Origin: Verrucomicrobia bacterium IMCC26134
GTDB taxonomy: Bacteria > Verrucomicrobiota > Verrucomicrobiia > Opitutales > Opitutaceae
Assembly: GCA_000972765.1 (NCBI GenBank)
Contig: CP011265.1
Location: 3,841,001-3,905,000 of the forward strand
DNA: 64,000 nucleotides
Direction: 5' to 3'
Every line of letters starts with the position of its first letter. The first letter of the stretch is position 1. The position numbers and the translations under genes were made by a program. Positions 46,008 through 53,690 of the stretch are shown here, in pieces. The notes beneath the pieces are model-generated. The model did not search any database. It worked only from the letters and a program-made list of their open reading frames with translations, and was not told the origin of the DNA.

Positions 46008-47333
46008 ATGGGTTTCGCTTTGGAGACGATGACGATGCATCCGGCAGGACCTGTGATTGGCGCGGGCGTGACGCTGTTTTTCCTTTGGTTCAGTCTGAGG
46101 CAGCGGCGGCGGCACCGGTTGCTAAACGACATGCCGACCTCGAAAGCACAAGGTGTTTTCATCGGCCTGGTGGAACTCAAGGGAACGGCCGAGAGCGGGG
46201 CGCCTTTGACGAGCTATCTGGCCGGGCAGGCCTGCGTGCATTATACCTGGCAGGTGCAAGAGCATTGGCGGCGCACCCGCATCGAAACCTACACCGACAG
46301 CAAGGGAAACCGTCGGACCCGCACCGTCACCGAAACAGGTTGGGATACGGTGGCGAGTGGAGGAGAGCAGCAGGTTTTTTATGTGCGGGACGAGACCGGC
46401 GAAGTGCTGGTGCGGCCGGACGGCGCAAAAATCGAGCCACTGCCGGTTTTCGATCAGACGGTCGCGAGGGGCGAGGGCTTGTATTATCAAAAAGGACCTG
46501 ACGGATCGGTCACTGGGTCCACCGGCATGCGGCGGTTTTTGGAGGAGGCGATTCCGTTGCACGCCATGCTCTACGCAGTCGGGACGGCACGCGAGAGGGT
46601 CGATGTGGTCGCACCTGAGATGGTGAAAGGCGAAGGCGGCGAGTTTATCCTTTCCTGTCGCGGTGAAGAGGCGGTGACGCGCGGACTCGCGCTGGGTTCC
46701 TGGTTCGCCTGGTTTGGCGGATTACTGGCGATGCCGGCGGGAATTTATCTGGCCTATGGCGATCAGCAAAGACCAGAGAGTCTGCCGGTGCTCTGTGCAC
46801 TGGCCGCGGCTATGTTTTGCGCGGTTTGGGCGGTGTGCTGGCTGTGGATGGTGCACGACAGTCTGGTCGGCCTTCGCGAGCGGGTGCGACGCGGTTGGTC
46901 CTTGATCGAAGTGGAGTTGAAGCGACGGCACGATTTATTACCAGCGATCATCGCCACCTTGGATGGGTTAAGCCGGCATGAAGCGGAGCTGCAACGGGTC
47001 GTCGCGGCGTTGCGTGCGCAGACGGAGGCCACAAAACCGGGTCTTCCCGGTCCGGAGTTTACCGGGGTGGCGGTAGAACTGCGCGCGGCGGTTGAACGTT
47101 ATCCGGACCTCAAAGCGCAGTCTGGATTTATGGCGCTGCATTGTGAGCTGATCACGACGGAGCAACGCATCGCGCTGGCGCGTGGTTACTACAACGATAT
47201 CGCGACTAACTATGCCACGCGGCTGGAAAGGGTGCCCGATTGCTGGGTGGCGAGATTACGTGCGCTGACACCCGAACCCCTTCTGATAGCGGCGGAGTTT
47301 GAGCGGGCGGCGGTGCCGGTTCGGTTAGACTAA
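46008..47333 (+). CDS. Fusion of GIDE-like membrane domain and LemA-like domain
   Basis: A 441-residue protein. A first membrane helix (VIGAGVTLFFLWFSL) is followed by a GIDE-type domain (about 45-205) with KGTAESGAPLTSYLAG, CVHYTWQVQEH and IPLHAMLYAVGTA, known in eukaryotes as the inner part of the mitochondrial E3 ligase MULAN/MAPL. Two more helices (about 230-290) follow. The last 150 residues resemble LemA, with LIEVELKRRHDLLPAIIATL and LITTEQRIALARGYYN. There is no RING finger, so no ubiquitin ligase activity is expected. Its stop overlaps the stop of the convergent TPR gene by 4 nt (CTAA). Confidence 0.82.
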   Translation: MGFALETMTMHPAGPVIGAGVTLFFLWFSLRQRRRHRLLNDMPTSKAQGVFIGLVELKGTAESGAPLTSYLAGQACVHYTWQVQEHWRRTRIETYTDSKGNRRTRTVTETGWDTVASGGEQQVFYVRDETGEVLVRPDGAKIEPLPVFDQTVARGEGLYYQKGPDGSVTGSTGMRRFLEEAIPLHAMLYAVGTARERVDVVAPEMVKGEGGEFILSCRGEEAVTRGLALGSWFAWFGGLLAMPAGIYLAYGDQQRPESLPVLCALAAAMFCAVWAVCWLWMVHDSLVGLRERVRRGWSLIEVELKRRHDLLPAIIATLDGLSRHEAELQRVVAALRAQTEATKPGLPGPEFTGVAVELRAAVERYPDLKAQSGFMALHCELITTEQRIALARGYYNDIATNYATRLERVPDCWVARLRALTPEPLLIAAEFERAAVPVRLD

Positions 47334-47830
47334 TCCAACGGCAAGCCGGCGGAGATCCACGGGTGCAGTGGAACGAGATCGGTGTCGGTGAGCGCCATCT
47401 CGAGGCATTCGGCTTGAAGCGAGCAGGCGTTGCGCAGGTGGGATTTGGCTGCATGCAGGTTGCTTAACTGAGCCTCGTAACAAGCGAGGTTGAAATGAAG
47501 GATCGGCTCCTGCGGATGCTGGATAAGCGCGGTAAGAAGAATTTCGCGCGCGTTGGGTATGCCGGTGTAGCGCCGCACTGCATAGGCCCACTGAATCCAG
47601 TGCCCGGCATCCGAGGGTTCGAGGCGAATGAGTTTTTCGCCCAGAGTGGCAGCGCCCGCCCAGTCTTCCTCCTTCGAACAAAGGTGCGCGCGCAGGGAAA
47701 TGACGGGCAGGGTGTCTTGATCGGCGCAGGCGATGGCCTCGAGCTCGGCTCGGGCCTCGGCTTGCAGGCCGAGTGCGATATAGCCGGCGGCATAGCGCAG
47801 AAGTGTGGCCGTGGAAACACTGGCGGACAT
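47330..47830 (-). CDS. TPR-containing protein
   Basis: A 166-residue helical protein without signal peptide. TPR-like units occur at LRYAAGYIALGLQAEARAEL, WAGAATLGEKLIRLEPSD, IQWAYAVRRYTG and LHFNLACYEAQLSNLHAAKS. The protein should mediate protein contacts, with no enzymatic motif. It converges with the GIDE-LemA gene, sharing 4 nt, and is divergent from clpB, 181 bp apart. Confidence 0.8.
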   Translation of the reverse strand: MSASVSTATLLRYAAGYIALGLQAEARAELEAIACADQDTLPVISLRAHLCSKEEDWAGAATLGEKLIRLEPSDAGHWIQWAYAVRRYTGIPNAREILLTALIQHPQEPILHFNLACYEAQLSNLHAAKSHLRNACSLQAECLEMALTDTDLVPLHPWISAGLPLD

Positions 47831-48011
47831 GTGCCGAAGGGAATGCCGGCTTTCACCCTCGTAGGCAAGCCAGGCCGCAAGTGGGACGCGTTGTCGCGCC
47901 GCTTTCGGGCCGGTGGGACGGATCGCCCATCATGGACACGCGGACCGGACTGATCTCGCTCGGGAAACATTGGCCTGCCGGCTGGCTCGTGCTATGCGTA
48001 TTTGAAACACT

Positions 48012-50597
48012 ATGAACCTGGAAACCCTCACTCAGATGTCACGCGCCGCCTTGACCGAGGCCCAGTCCGTCGCACGCCGCTACGGCCACGTTGAGGTCGA
48101 GAGCTGGCATTTGTTAATCGCCCTGCTGACCCAGGAAAACGGAATCGTGCCCGCGCTGATCGACAAGGCTGGGCTCACCGTCCCCGCCATGCAGCTCGCC
48201 GCCGAGCGCGAGTTGGAGCGTCTGCCGCGCAGCTCCGGCAGCACGGACAACTCCAAGGTTTTCGTCACTCAAGCGGTGAACGACGCCCTCTCCCGTGCCG
48301 AGACCGAGGCGAAAAACCTCAAGGACGAGTTCGTTTCCACCGAGCACTTGCTGCTCGGCCTCGTCGAGGTCGCCAAGCCCGATGCCTTCGCCAAATACCT
48401 CAAGTCCTTCGGCCTCGACCGCGCCAAGGTCCTTGCCGCGTTGAAGGCCACGCGGGGCAACCAGCGCGTGACCTCCGATCAGCCTGAATCAACCTACGAC
48501 GCGCTCTCGAAATACGGCGTCGACCTCTGCGCCCAGGCCAAAAAGGGTAAAATGGACCCCGTCATCGGCCGCGATGACGAGATTCGTCGCGCCATTCGCA
48601 TCCTCTCCCGAAAAACAAAAAACAACCCGGTGCTCATCGGCGAGCCCGGGGTCGGCAAGACCGCCATCGTCGAGGGTCTCGCCCAGCGCATCATCCGCGG
48701 CGATGTGCCCGAAGGGTTGAAGGACAAGATCATTTACTCGCTCGATATGGGCTCGCTCATCGCCGGCGCAAAATATCGCGGCGAATTCGAGGAGCGCCTC
48801 AAGGCCGTGCTCGCCGAGGTGAAGGCCGCCGACGGCCGTATCCTGCTCTTTATCGACGAGCTTCACACCATCGTCGGGGCGGGTAAATCCGAGGGTGCGA
48901 TGGACGCTGGAAACCTCCTGAAGCCCATGCTCGCACGCGGCGAGCTGCACTGCATCGGCGCGACCACACTCGACGAGTATCGCAAGCACATAGAGAAGGA
49001 CGCCGCCCTGGAGCGCCGCTTCCAGCCCGTGCTGGTCGAACCGCCCTCCACCGAAGACGCCATCTCCATTTTGCGCGGCCTGAAAGAGCGCTTCGAGTTG
49101 CATCACGGCGTGCGCATCCAGGACAACGCACTCGTCTCCGCCGTCACGCTCTCCGAGCGTTACATCGCCGACCGTTTCCTCCCTGACAAAGCCATCGACC
49201 TTATCGACGAGGCTTGCGCCATGATTCGCACCGAGATGGACAGCGCCCCGCAGGCACTCGATGCGCTCCAGCGCCGCGTGCTCCAGCTTGAGATCGAGGA
49301 GGCCGCGCTGAAACTCGAAAAGGATAACGCGTCCAAGCTCCGCCTCGAACCGCTCAGTCGCGAGCTCGCCGACGTGCGCGAACAGGCTGCCGGTCTCCGC
49401 GCCAAATGGGATTCTGAAAAAGCATCCGTCGAACGCGTTCGCAAGGTTCGCACCGAACTTGATACGACGCGCATCCAGCTCGAAAAAGCCGAGCGCGACT
49501 ACGACCTGAATAAACTCGCCGAACTCCGCCACGGCCGCATTCCCCAGCTTGAGGCCGAACTGAAGAAACTCGAGTCTACCTCGGCCAAGACCGAGCTTTT
49601 CAAAGAGGAAGTCTCTGCCGACGAGGTTGCCAGCATCGTGGCCAAGTGGAGCGGCATCCCCGTCACCCGACTGATCGAGAGCGAGCGCGAAAAACTTCTG
49701 CGCCTCGGCGACGTTTTGCACAACCGCGTCATCGGCCAGGATGAAGGCGTGCAGCTCGTGAGCGAGGCCATCTTGCGCGCCCGTGCCGGCATCAAGGATC
49801 CGCGCCGTCCGGTCGGCAGCTTCCTCTTCCTCGGCCCCACCGGCGTCGGCAAGACCGAGCTGGCCAAGACCCTCGCCGAGACCCTCTTCGATAGCGAAGG
49901 CGCCTTGGTGCGCCTCGACATGTCGGAATACATGGAGAAACACTCCGTCTCGCGCCTGGTCGGCGCGCCTCCCGGCTATGTCGGCTACGACGAAGGCGGC
50001 CAGCTTACCGAGGCGGTGCGGCGCAAGCCCTACGCCGTCGTTCTCTTCGACGAGATCGAGAAAGCGCACCCTGATGTATTTAATATTTTGCTACAGGTCC
50101 TGGATGACGGCCGCATCACCGATTCGCAGGGCCGCACGGTGGACTTCAAAAACACCGTGATCATACTCACCTCGAACATCGGCTCGCGTTATCTGCTCGA
50201 AGGGGTGACCGGCGACACCATCCCGGAAAGCGTGCGTGAAAGTGTCATGATGGAGCTCCGCAAGGCCTTCCGCCCCGAGTTCCTGAACCGCATCGACGAG
50301 ACCGTGCTCTTCAAGCCGCTCACCCTTGACGAGATCACCCGTATCGTCGCGCTCCTCGTGGCCGATCTTAACAAACGCCTCACCGAGCGCCGTGTGACGG
50401 TCGTCTTCGATAAAGAGGCCAGTGAATGGGCGGCAGAGAAGGGCTACGACCCAGTATTCGGCGCCCGCCCGCTAAAACGTTTCCTGCAACGCCACGTTGA
50501 AACGAAACTCGCCCGCGCCCTCGTCAGCGGCGAAGTCTCCGACGGCACGACGGTGAAGTTTACGGTGAAAGACGAAGAGCTTGTGATGAACGAATGA
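48012..50597 (+). CDS. clpB: Chaperone ClpB (AAA+ disaggregase)
   Basis: An 861-residue protein of full ClpB layout. It has an N-terminal Clp-N domain (about 1-145), AAA1 with GEPGVGKT and LLFIDELHT, a coiled-coil M domain (about 400-530), and AAA2 with [13 protein letters not shown] and LFDEIEKAH. The C-terminal subdomain contains [14 protein letters not shown]. ClpB threads aggregated proteins with DnaK. No heat-shock sigma site or CIRCE element was found upstream. This start (MNLETLTQM) aligns with the usual beginning. Confidence 0.97.
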   Translation: MNLETLTQMSRAALTEAQSVARRYGHVEVESWHLLIALLTQENGIVPALIDKAGLTVPAMQLAAERELERLPRSSGSTDNSKVFVTQAVNDALSRAETEAKNLKDEFVSTEHLLLGLVEVAKPDAFAKYLKSFGLDRAKVLAALKATRGNQRVTSDQPESTYDALSKYGVDLCAQAKKGKMDPVIGRDDEIRRAIRILSRKTKNNPVLIGEPGVGKTAIVEGLAQRIIRGDVPEGLKDKIIYSLDMGSLIAGAKYRGEFEERLKAVLAEVKAADGRILLFIDELHTIVGAGKSEGAMDAGNLLKPMLARGELHCIGATTLDEYRKHIEKDAALERRFQPVLVEPPSTEDAISILRGLKERFELHHGVRIQDNALVSAVTLSERYIADRFLPDKAIDLIDEACAMIRTEMDSAPQALDALQRRVLQLEIEEAALKLEKDNASKLRLEPLSRELADVREQAAGLRAKWDSEKASVERVRKVRTELDTTRIQLEKAERDYDLNKLAELRHGRIPQLEAELKKLESTSAKTELFKEEVSADEVASIVAKWSGIPVTRLIESEREKLLRLGDVLHNRVIGQDEGVQLVSEAILRARAGIKDPRRPVGSFLFLGPTGVGKTELAKTLAETLFDSEGALVRLDMSEYMEKHSVSRLVGAPPGYVGYDEGGQLTEAVRRKPYAVVLFDEIEKAHPDVFNILLQVLDDGRITDSQGRTVDFKNTVIILTSNIGSRYLLEGVTGDTIPESVRESVMMELRKAFRPEFLNRIDETVLFKPLTLDEITRIVALLVADLNKRLTERRVTVVFDKEASEWAAEKGYDPVFGARPLKRFLQRHVETKLARALVSGEVSDGTTVKFTVKDEELVMNE

Positions 50598-50869
50598 GAG
50601 CTCCTTGAAAAGGGGACATCTATTGAGGAATCCGGCGTTGAGCTGTAAGCACGGCGGCGGCGGACATACCCTCCTTGCCCCTCAAATGGCCGTGACCAAC
50701 GAACGTAAAAAGGTTCGGCCGTCGCTTAGGCCGTGAAAGGGGTTTGAGGCTGAAAGTTTACCCGCGAGTTAGACCGGGCTGCTCGTGAAGGGTGCCTGCG
50801 ACCGGCTGCTGCCGAGTGCAACGCCCATGAAACGAGGGAGACTGGCCCTTGGCGGGTAATGCAGCTGTC

Positions 50870-51115
50870 TTACAGGTCGAACCAGTAGGTGCGGGCCGCT
50901 TCTGCGCCGGGGATCGCGGTGGCAGTGCTGCGCACGGGATTGCAGGCGGCGGTATGGCCGAGGAGAGCTTCGGCGGGTGCGACGATGAGGAAATCGTTCG
51001 TCGGCACGATGGTGGCGCGTGGAACGTAGGGCCAGGGGCGCGGCGCGTCGGGACGCGGTTGGCGGAGGCGTCCGAGCGCAAGGGCGAGCGGCGGGAGAAG
51101 TGTCTCGGTATGCAT
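50870..51115 (-). CDS. Possible small hypothetical protein
   Basis: An 81-residue frame beginning MHTETLLPPLALALGRLRQP and ending EAARTYWFDL. Composition is plausible for a protein (Trp, Tyr, His present, few repeats), but no family or Shine-Dalgarno is recognised. It lies downstream of a strong terminator, with a small hairpin just before the ATG, so it could be a leader-regulated gene or a chance frame. Confidence 0.35.
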   Translation of the reverse strand: MHTETLLPPLALALGRLRQPRPDAPRPWPYVPRATIVPTNDFLIVAPAEALLGHTAACNPVRSTATAIPGAEAARTYWFDL

Positions 51116-51125
51116 GGGCGGTGGT

Positions 51126-51146
51126 GGTGGGTTTGGTTAAACCACC
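51126..51146 (-). promoter_or_regulatory. Hairpin just before the possible small gene
   Basis: The sequence GGTGG-G-TTT, loop GGTT, then AAACCACC can pair with a bulged G (8 bp). It ends about 10 nt before the ATG at 51115 on the minus strand and could occlude the ribosome site. Its function is unproven. Confidence 0.35.
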
Positions 51147-51187
51147 CCGACCGGCGTCTCCCGGAGGCTTGCTTTCTGTTTTAAAAC

Positions 51188-51220
51188 AAAAAGCCCCCTC
51201 CGGTTGGCACCGGAGGGGGC
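51188..51220 (-). terminator. Strong terminator downstream of the zinc-ribbon membrane protein gene
   Basis: An 11-bp perfect stem, GCCCCCTCCGG (51193-51203) with CCGGAGGGGGC (51210-51220), has a 6-nt loop. On the minus strand it is followed by five T residues and then GTTTTAAAAC. It lies about 174 bp after the stop at 51394, an unusually long 3' region, and about 75 bp before the possible small gene. Confidence 0.85.
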
Positions 51221-51393
51221 GGGAAAGTGGGGCTTTCTCAGACCTCTCGCGGCGCATCCATAAAGGATACGGAAATAGCTACGACCACTGATACTACGTG
51301 GACGGAGGCTTTGGCGGAGAGGGTTGCGGAAAAAATCACGGGAGAGAAGTCGTATGAGTAGTAGCAATACGCGAGAAGCGTCAAGTCCTGAGA

Positions 51394-52668
51394 TTAAAAT
51401 GACTCTTGCGCAATTTCGTGCAGTGGACGTAAGCGGACGCCGTGGGGGCACTTGCCCTCCCTTTGCACGAAACTATCGCCGCAGCGGGGGCAATATGCGC
51501 ACGCACTAGGCGGAGCGTCCGCCGGTGGCGCGAGCAGCTCAGCGGGGCGCAACCCCGTTCTGCCGTCTGTAGTCGCGGCACAAAGGGCTCGTTCCACTGC
51601 TGGCCTGGCCAGCTCCGCCGCTTCATCCACCAGGTTTGCGATGCTGGCGGGCAACCCGACCGGGCGGATGGGGTGGCAGATATCGAGGAGCGTGGCTGCT
51701 GCGGCCACCCGTGCGGTCTCCGGAGTCCCCGCCGCCAGCGCGCATGCGAGCGGGGCCATGCCCTGGGCCAGCGGACGCAGCAATACCATCCTGAATCTAA
51801 GCGCCTGCGCGGGCAGAAGCAGTGCGCTGAAGATCAAGTTTGCCCGTTCGTCAGTCGATTTAGGATACAAACGACGATGTATCCTCCAGGCCGCGACTAC
51901 CGCGATAAAATGGGCGGATAGCAGGCCGGCGCATAAGGCCCACCATGGTATCTGAGCCGGATCCAGTCGTCTCCAGGATCCCAGGGCGCTGAAAGGTTGG
52001 CCCGGATCAAACGCGTCATTCAACAGTCCGATGGACAAAAGCAACCAGCCGGCGAATTGGAGCGTGTTCAGCCACGCCAATCCGCGAGTGCGTGCCAGTC
52101 CGACCGCGAGGCGACGTCTGGCGCGCAGCACCGAAAAAAATCTATTCTGCCAGGCGATGATCACCGCTGCGCGCTGCGGCTCCGCAACGGACGCCAGTCG
52201 TGCCGTCAAATTCCGTAGCCCCGCCGCATTCAGCGCAGCAGTCACAGGGCTGAAGCGTCGTCCGCCAAGTGTCATCCATGCGCCCTTCGTGCTGACTGCG
52301 CCCGATTTTTCCCACCGGGCTGCGTTTGTGTGATCAGGCAGGGCGGGAGGTCGTGAGGTCGAAGCGGCCGGCCAGTTTGTCAGACCCGCGGTCGCGATTC
52401 CGACCGGAAGATCTTCGAGCGCGAGCGCCCAGGCCCAGGGAAGGGGTGGGGTGAAAAACCAGCCAGCTTGGGTCAGAGTCGCCGTCTGTGCCGGATGAGC
52501 GAGGCGCCGGACGGTCGATGCCGTTTTATCGCGCCTTGTATCTCGGGATCGCGGCGCGCGGCGAATCCGCCAGGCCGACAAAAACAAACGCTCACGCCGG
52601 CCGCCGCTGACGCCATCGGCCAGATAGAGGGCCCAGAAAAGCGCGACTACAGACCACCAATCAGACAT
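51394..52668 (-). CDS. Uncharacterised membrane protein with C-terminal zinc-ribbon-like motif
   Basis: The ATG at 52668 gives 424 residues; the frame also starts at a TTG at 52707, which overlaps the previous gene. A hydrophobic N-terminal segment (WWSVVALFWALYLADG) and two or three central hydrophobic segments (LNTLQFAGWLLLSIGLLND, IPWWALCAGLLSAHFIAVVAA) suggest a membrane protein. The last 40 residues contain CAYCPRCGDSFV and KCPHG, a four-cysteine metal site. I do not recognise the family. It follows the DUF2167 gene by 35 bp, so the two are probably an operon. Confidence 0.65.
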   Translation of the reverse strand: MSDWWSVVALFWALYLADGVSGGRRERLFLSAWRIRRAPRSRDTRRDKTASTVRRLAHPAQTATLTQAGWFFTPPLPWAWALALEDLPVGIATAGLTNWPAASTSRPPALPDHTNAARWEKSGAVSTKGAWMTLGGRRFSPVTAALNAAGLRNLTARLASVAEPQRAAVIIAWQNRFFSVLRARRRLAVGLARTRGLAWLNTLQFAGWLLLSIGLLNDAFDPGQPFSALGSWRRLDPAQIPWWALCAGLLSAHFIAVVAAWRIHRRLYPKSTDERANLIFSALLLPAQALRFRMVLLRPLAQGMAPLACALAAGTPETARVAAAATLLDICHPIRPVGLPASIANLVDEAAELARPAVERALCAATTDGRTGLRPAELLAPPADAPPSACAYCPRCGDSFVQREGKCPHGVRLRPLHEIAQESF

Positions 52669-52703
52669 ATCGCGGGAAGTTTTTGGGGGGCGCCTGGAAT
52701 TGC

Positions 52704-53609
52704 TCAAACATCCGGATTTTTACCGGTGATCTTGTTCCATAATTTCTTGATCGTTCCAGCCGCGGCCGCTCCGCCCACGACGAGGATTTTCCAGAATTTC
52801 TGCAGGAAGCCTAATTTGAACGCCGCCGCTCCCGCTCCTCCCAGCACCAGCGCGGCCAGACCGTATTCGGCGATTTTATCCCCTTTTTTGAACTCCGCGT
52901 AGCGCTGGCCGTCCACATAGCTGAAGTCTTTGGCCAGCAGAGACGCCACGGTTGCGCTGTCCTTGGGGTAGAACTCGGGCTCGGTGATCAGCGTTACGTT
53001 CATCACGCCACCGCGCCCGAGCAGACGTATGCTTTCGTTCAAAAAGACCGATTTGTAACCATCGGAAGAGCTCGTGAGGCGCACGGCCCAGGTGAGGTTG
53101 TTGGTTTGCGTGTCGTAGCGGGGAGGGTTGGCCCAGCCTTCAAACTTCATTTCGTCCCAGCCTTGTTTGGCGCGCTCTTTGTTCCCCTCCTTCTGGCCTT
53201 CAATCATGGTCGCCATCAGCTTGTCGGCGTCGAGTTTGTCCTTCTCGTCATCCTTGATGTAGCCGGTTTCATCGTAGTCGAAAACCAGCACCCAGTCCGA
53301 GGGGCCTATGACCACGCCCTTCTCATTGCCGCTGTAGATATTCCGGGTGAGCTGGTAGTAATCCTTGATCGAACCGGCATCCACCGCGTGAAAACCGGCC
53401 GGCAGCTTGATTTCGGCGACGCTACCGAGCGCGTAGGTGGCCGGGCCGGCGATCAATTTAACGCCCTTGCGGCTGAGCGCTTCGGAGAAGTCTCGGGGTG
53501 GGGTTTCAGGCTTTGCGGTCTCCTCGGCATGGACAAACGCAAGGGTGAGACTGGCTAACGCGGCCAATTTTATCCAGCGAACGTAGTGTATGAAAGGCAG
53601 TGGGATCAT
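52704..53609 (-). CDS. DUF2167-family membrane-anchored protein
   Basis: A 301-residue protein with a signal peptide (LAALASLTLAFVHAEE). A large domain with GVVIGPSDWVLVFDYDETGYIKDDEKD and the WAVRLTSSSDGYKSVFLNESIRLLGRGGVMNVTL region is characteristic of DUF2167. Two hydrophobic stretches near the end (EYGLAALVLGGAGAAAFKLG, KFWKILVVGGAAAAGTIKKLW) hold it in the membrane. The role of the family is unknown. It precedes the zinc-ribbon membrane gene. Confidence 0.85.
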   Translation of the reverse strand: MIPLPFIHYVRWIKLAALASLTLAFVHAEETAKPETPPRDFSEALSRKGVKLIAGPATYALGSVAEIKLPAGFHAVDAGSIKDYYQLTRNIYSGNEKGVVIGPSDWVLVFDYDETGYIKDDEKDKLDADKLMATMIEGQKEGNKERAKQGWDEMKFEGWANPPRYDTQTNNLTWAVRLTSSSDGYKSVFLNESIRLLGRGGVMNVTLITEPEFYPKDSATVASLLAKDFSYVDGQRYAEFKKGDKIAEYGLAALVLGGAGAAAFKLGFLQKFWKILVVGGAAAAGTIKKLWNKITGKNPDV

Positions 53610-53690
53610 GCTGAGTTGTAGTTTGGCGGTGCGACAGGTGAGGACCAGACCTAAGGTGTATCAGGATAAAATAATAACCTCCGCTCCGGC

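Larger units (their letters stand above)
50598..51393. other. Region of about 800 bp after clpB with hairpins and one possible short gene
   Basis: No recognised gene is present except for a doubtful 81-residue frame at 50870-51115 (minus). A terminator-like hairpin lies at 51190-51220. The part 50598-50869 looks like non-coding sequence with many G/C-rich stretches. I compared it with known RNase P, tmRNA and SRP RNA motifs and saw no match. Confidence 0.45.

Noticed and set aside
50598-50869. Possible RNase P, tmRNA or SRP RNA after clpB
   Set aside because: None of the conserved core motifs of these RNAs could be found on either strand.
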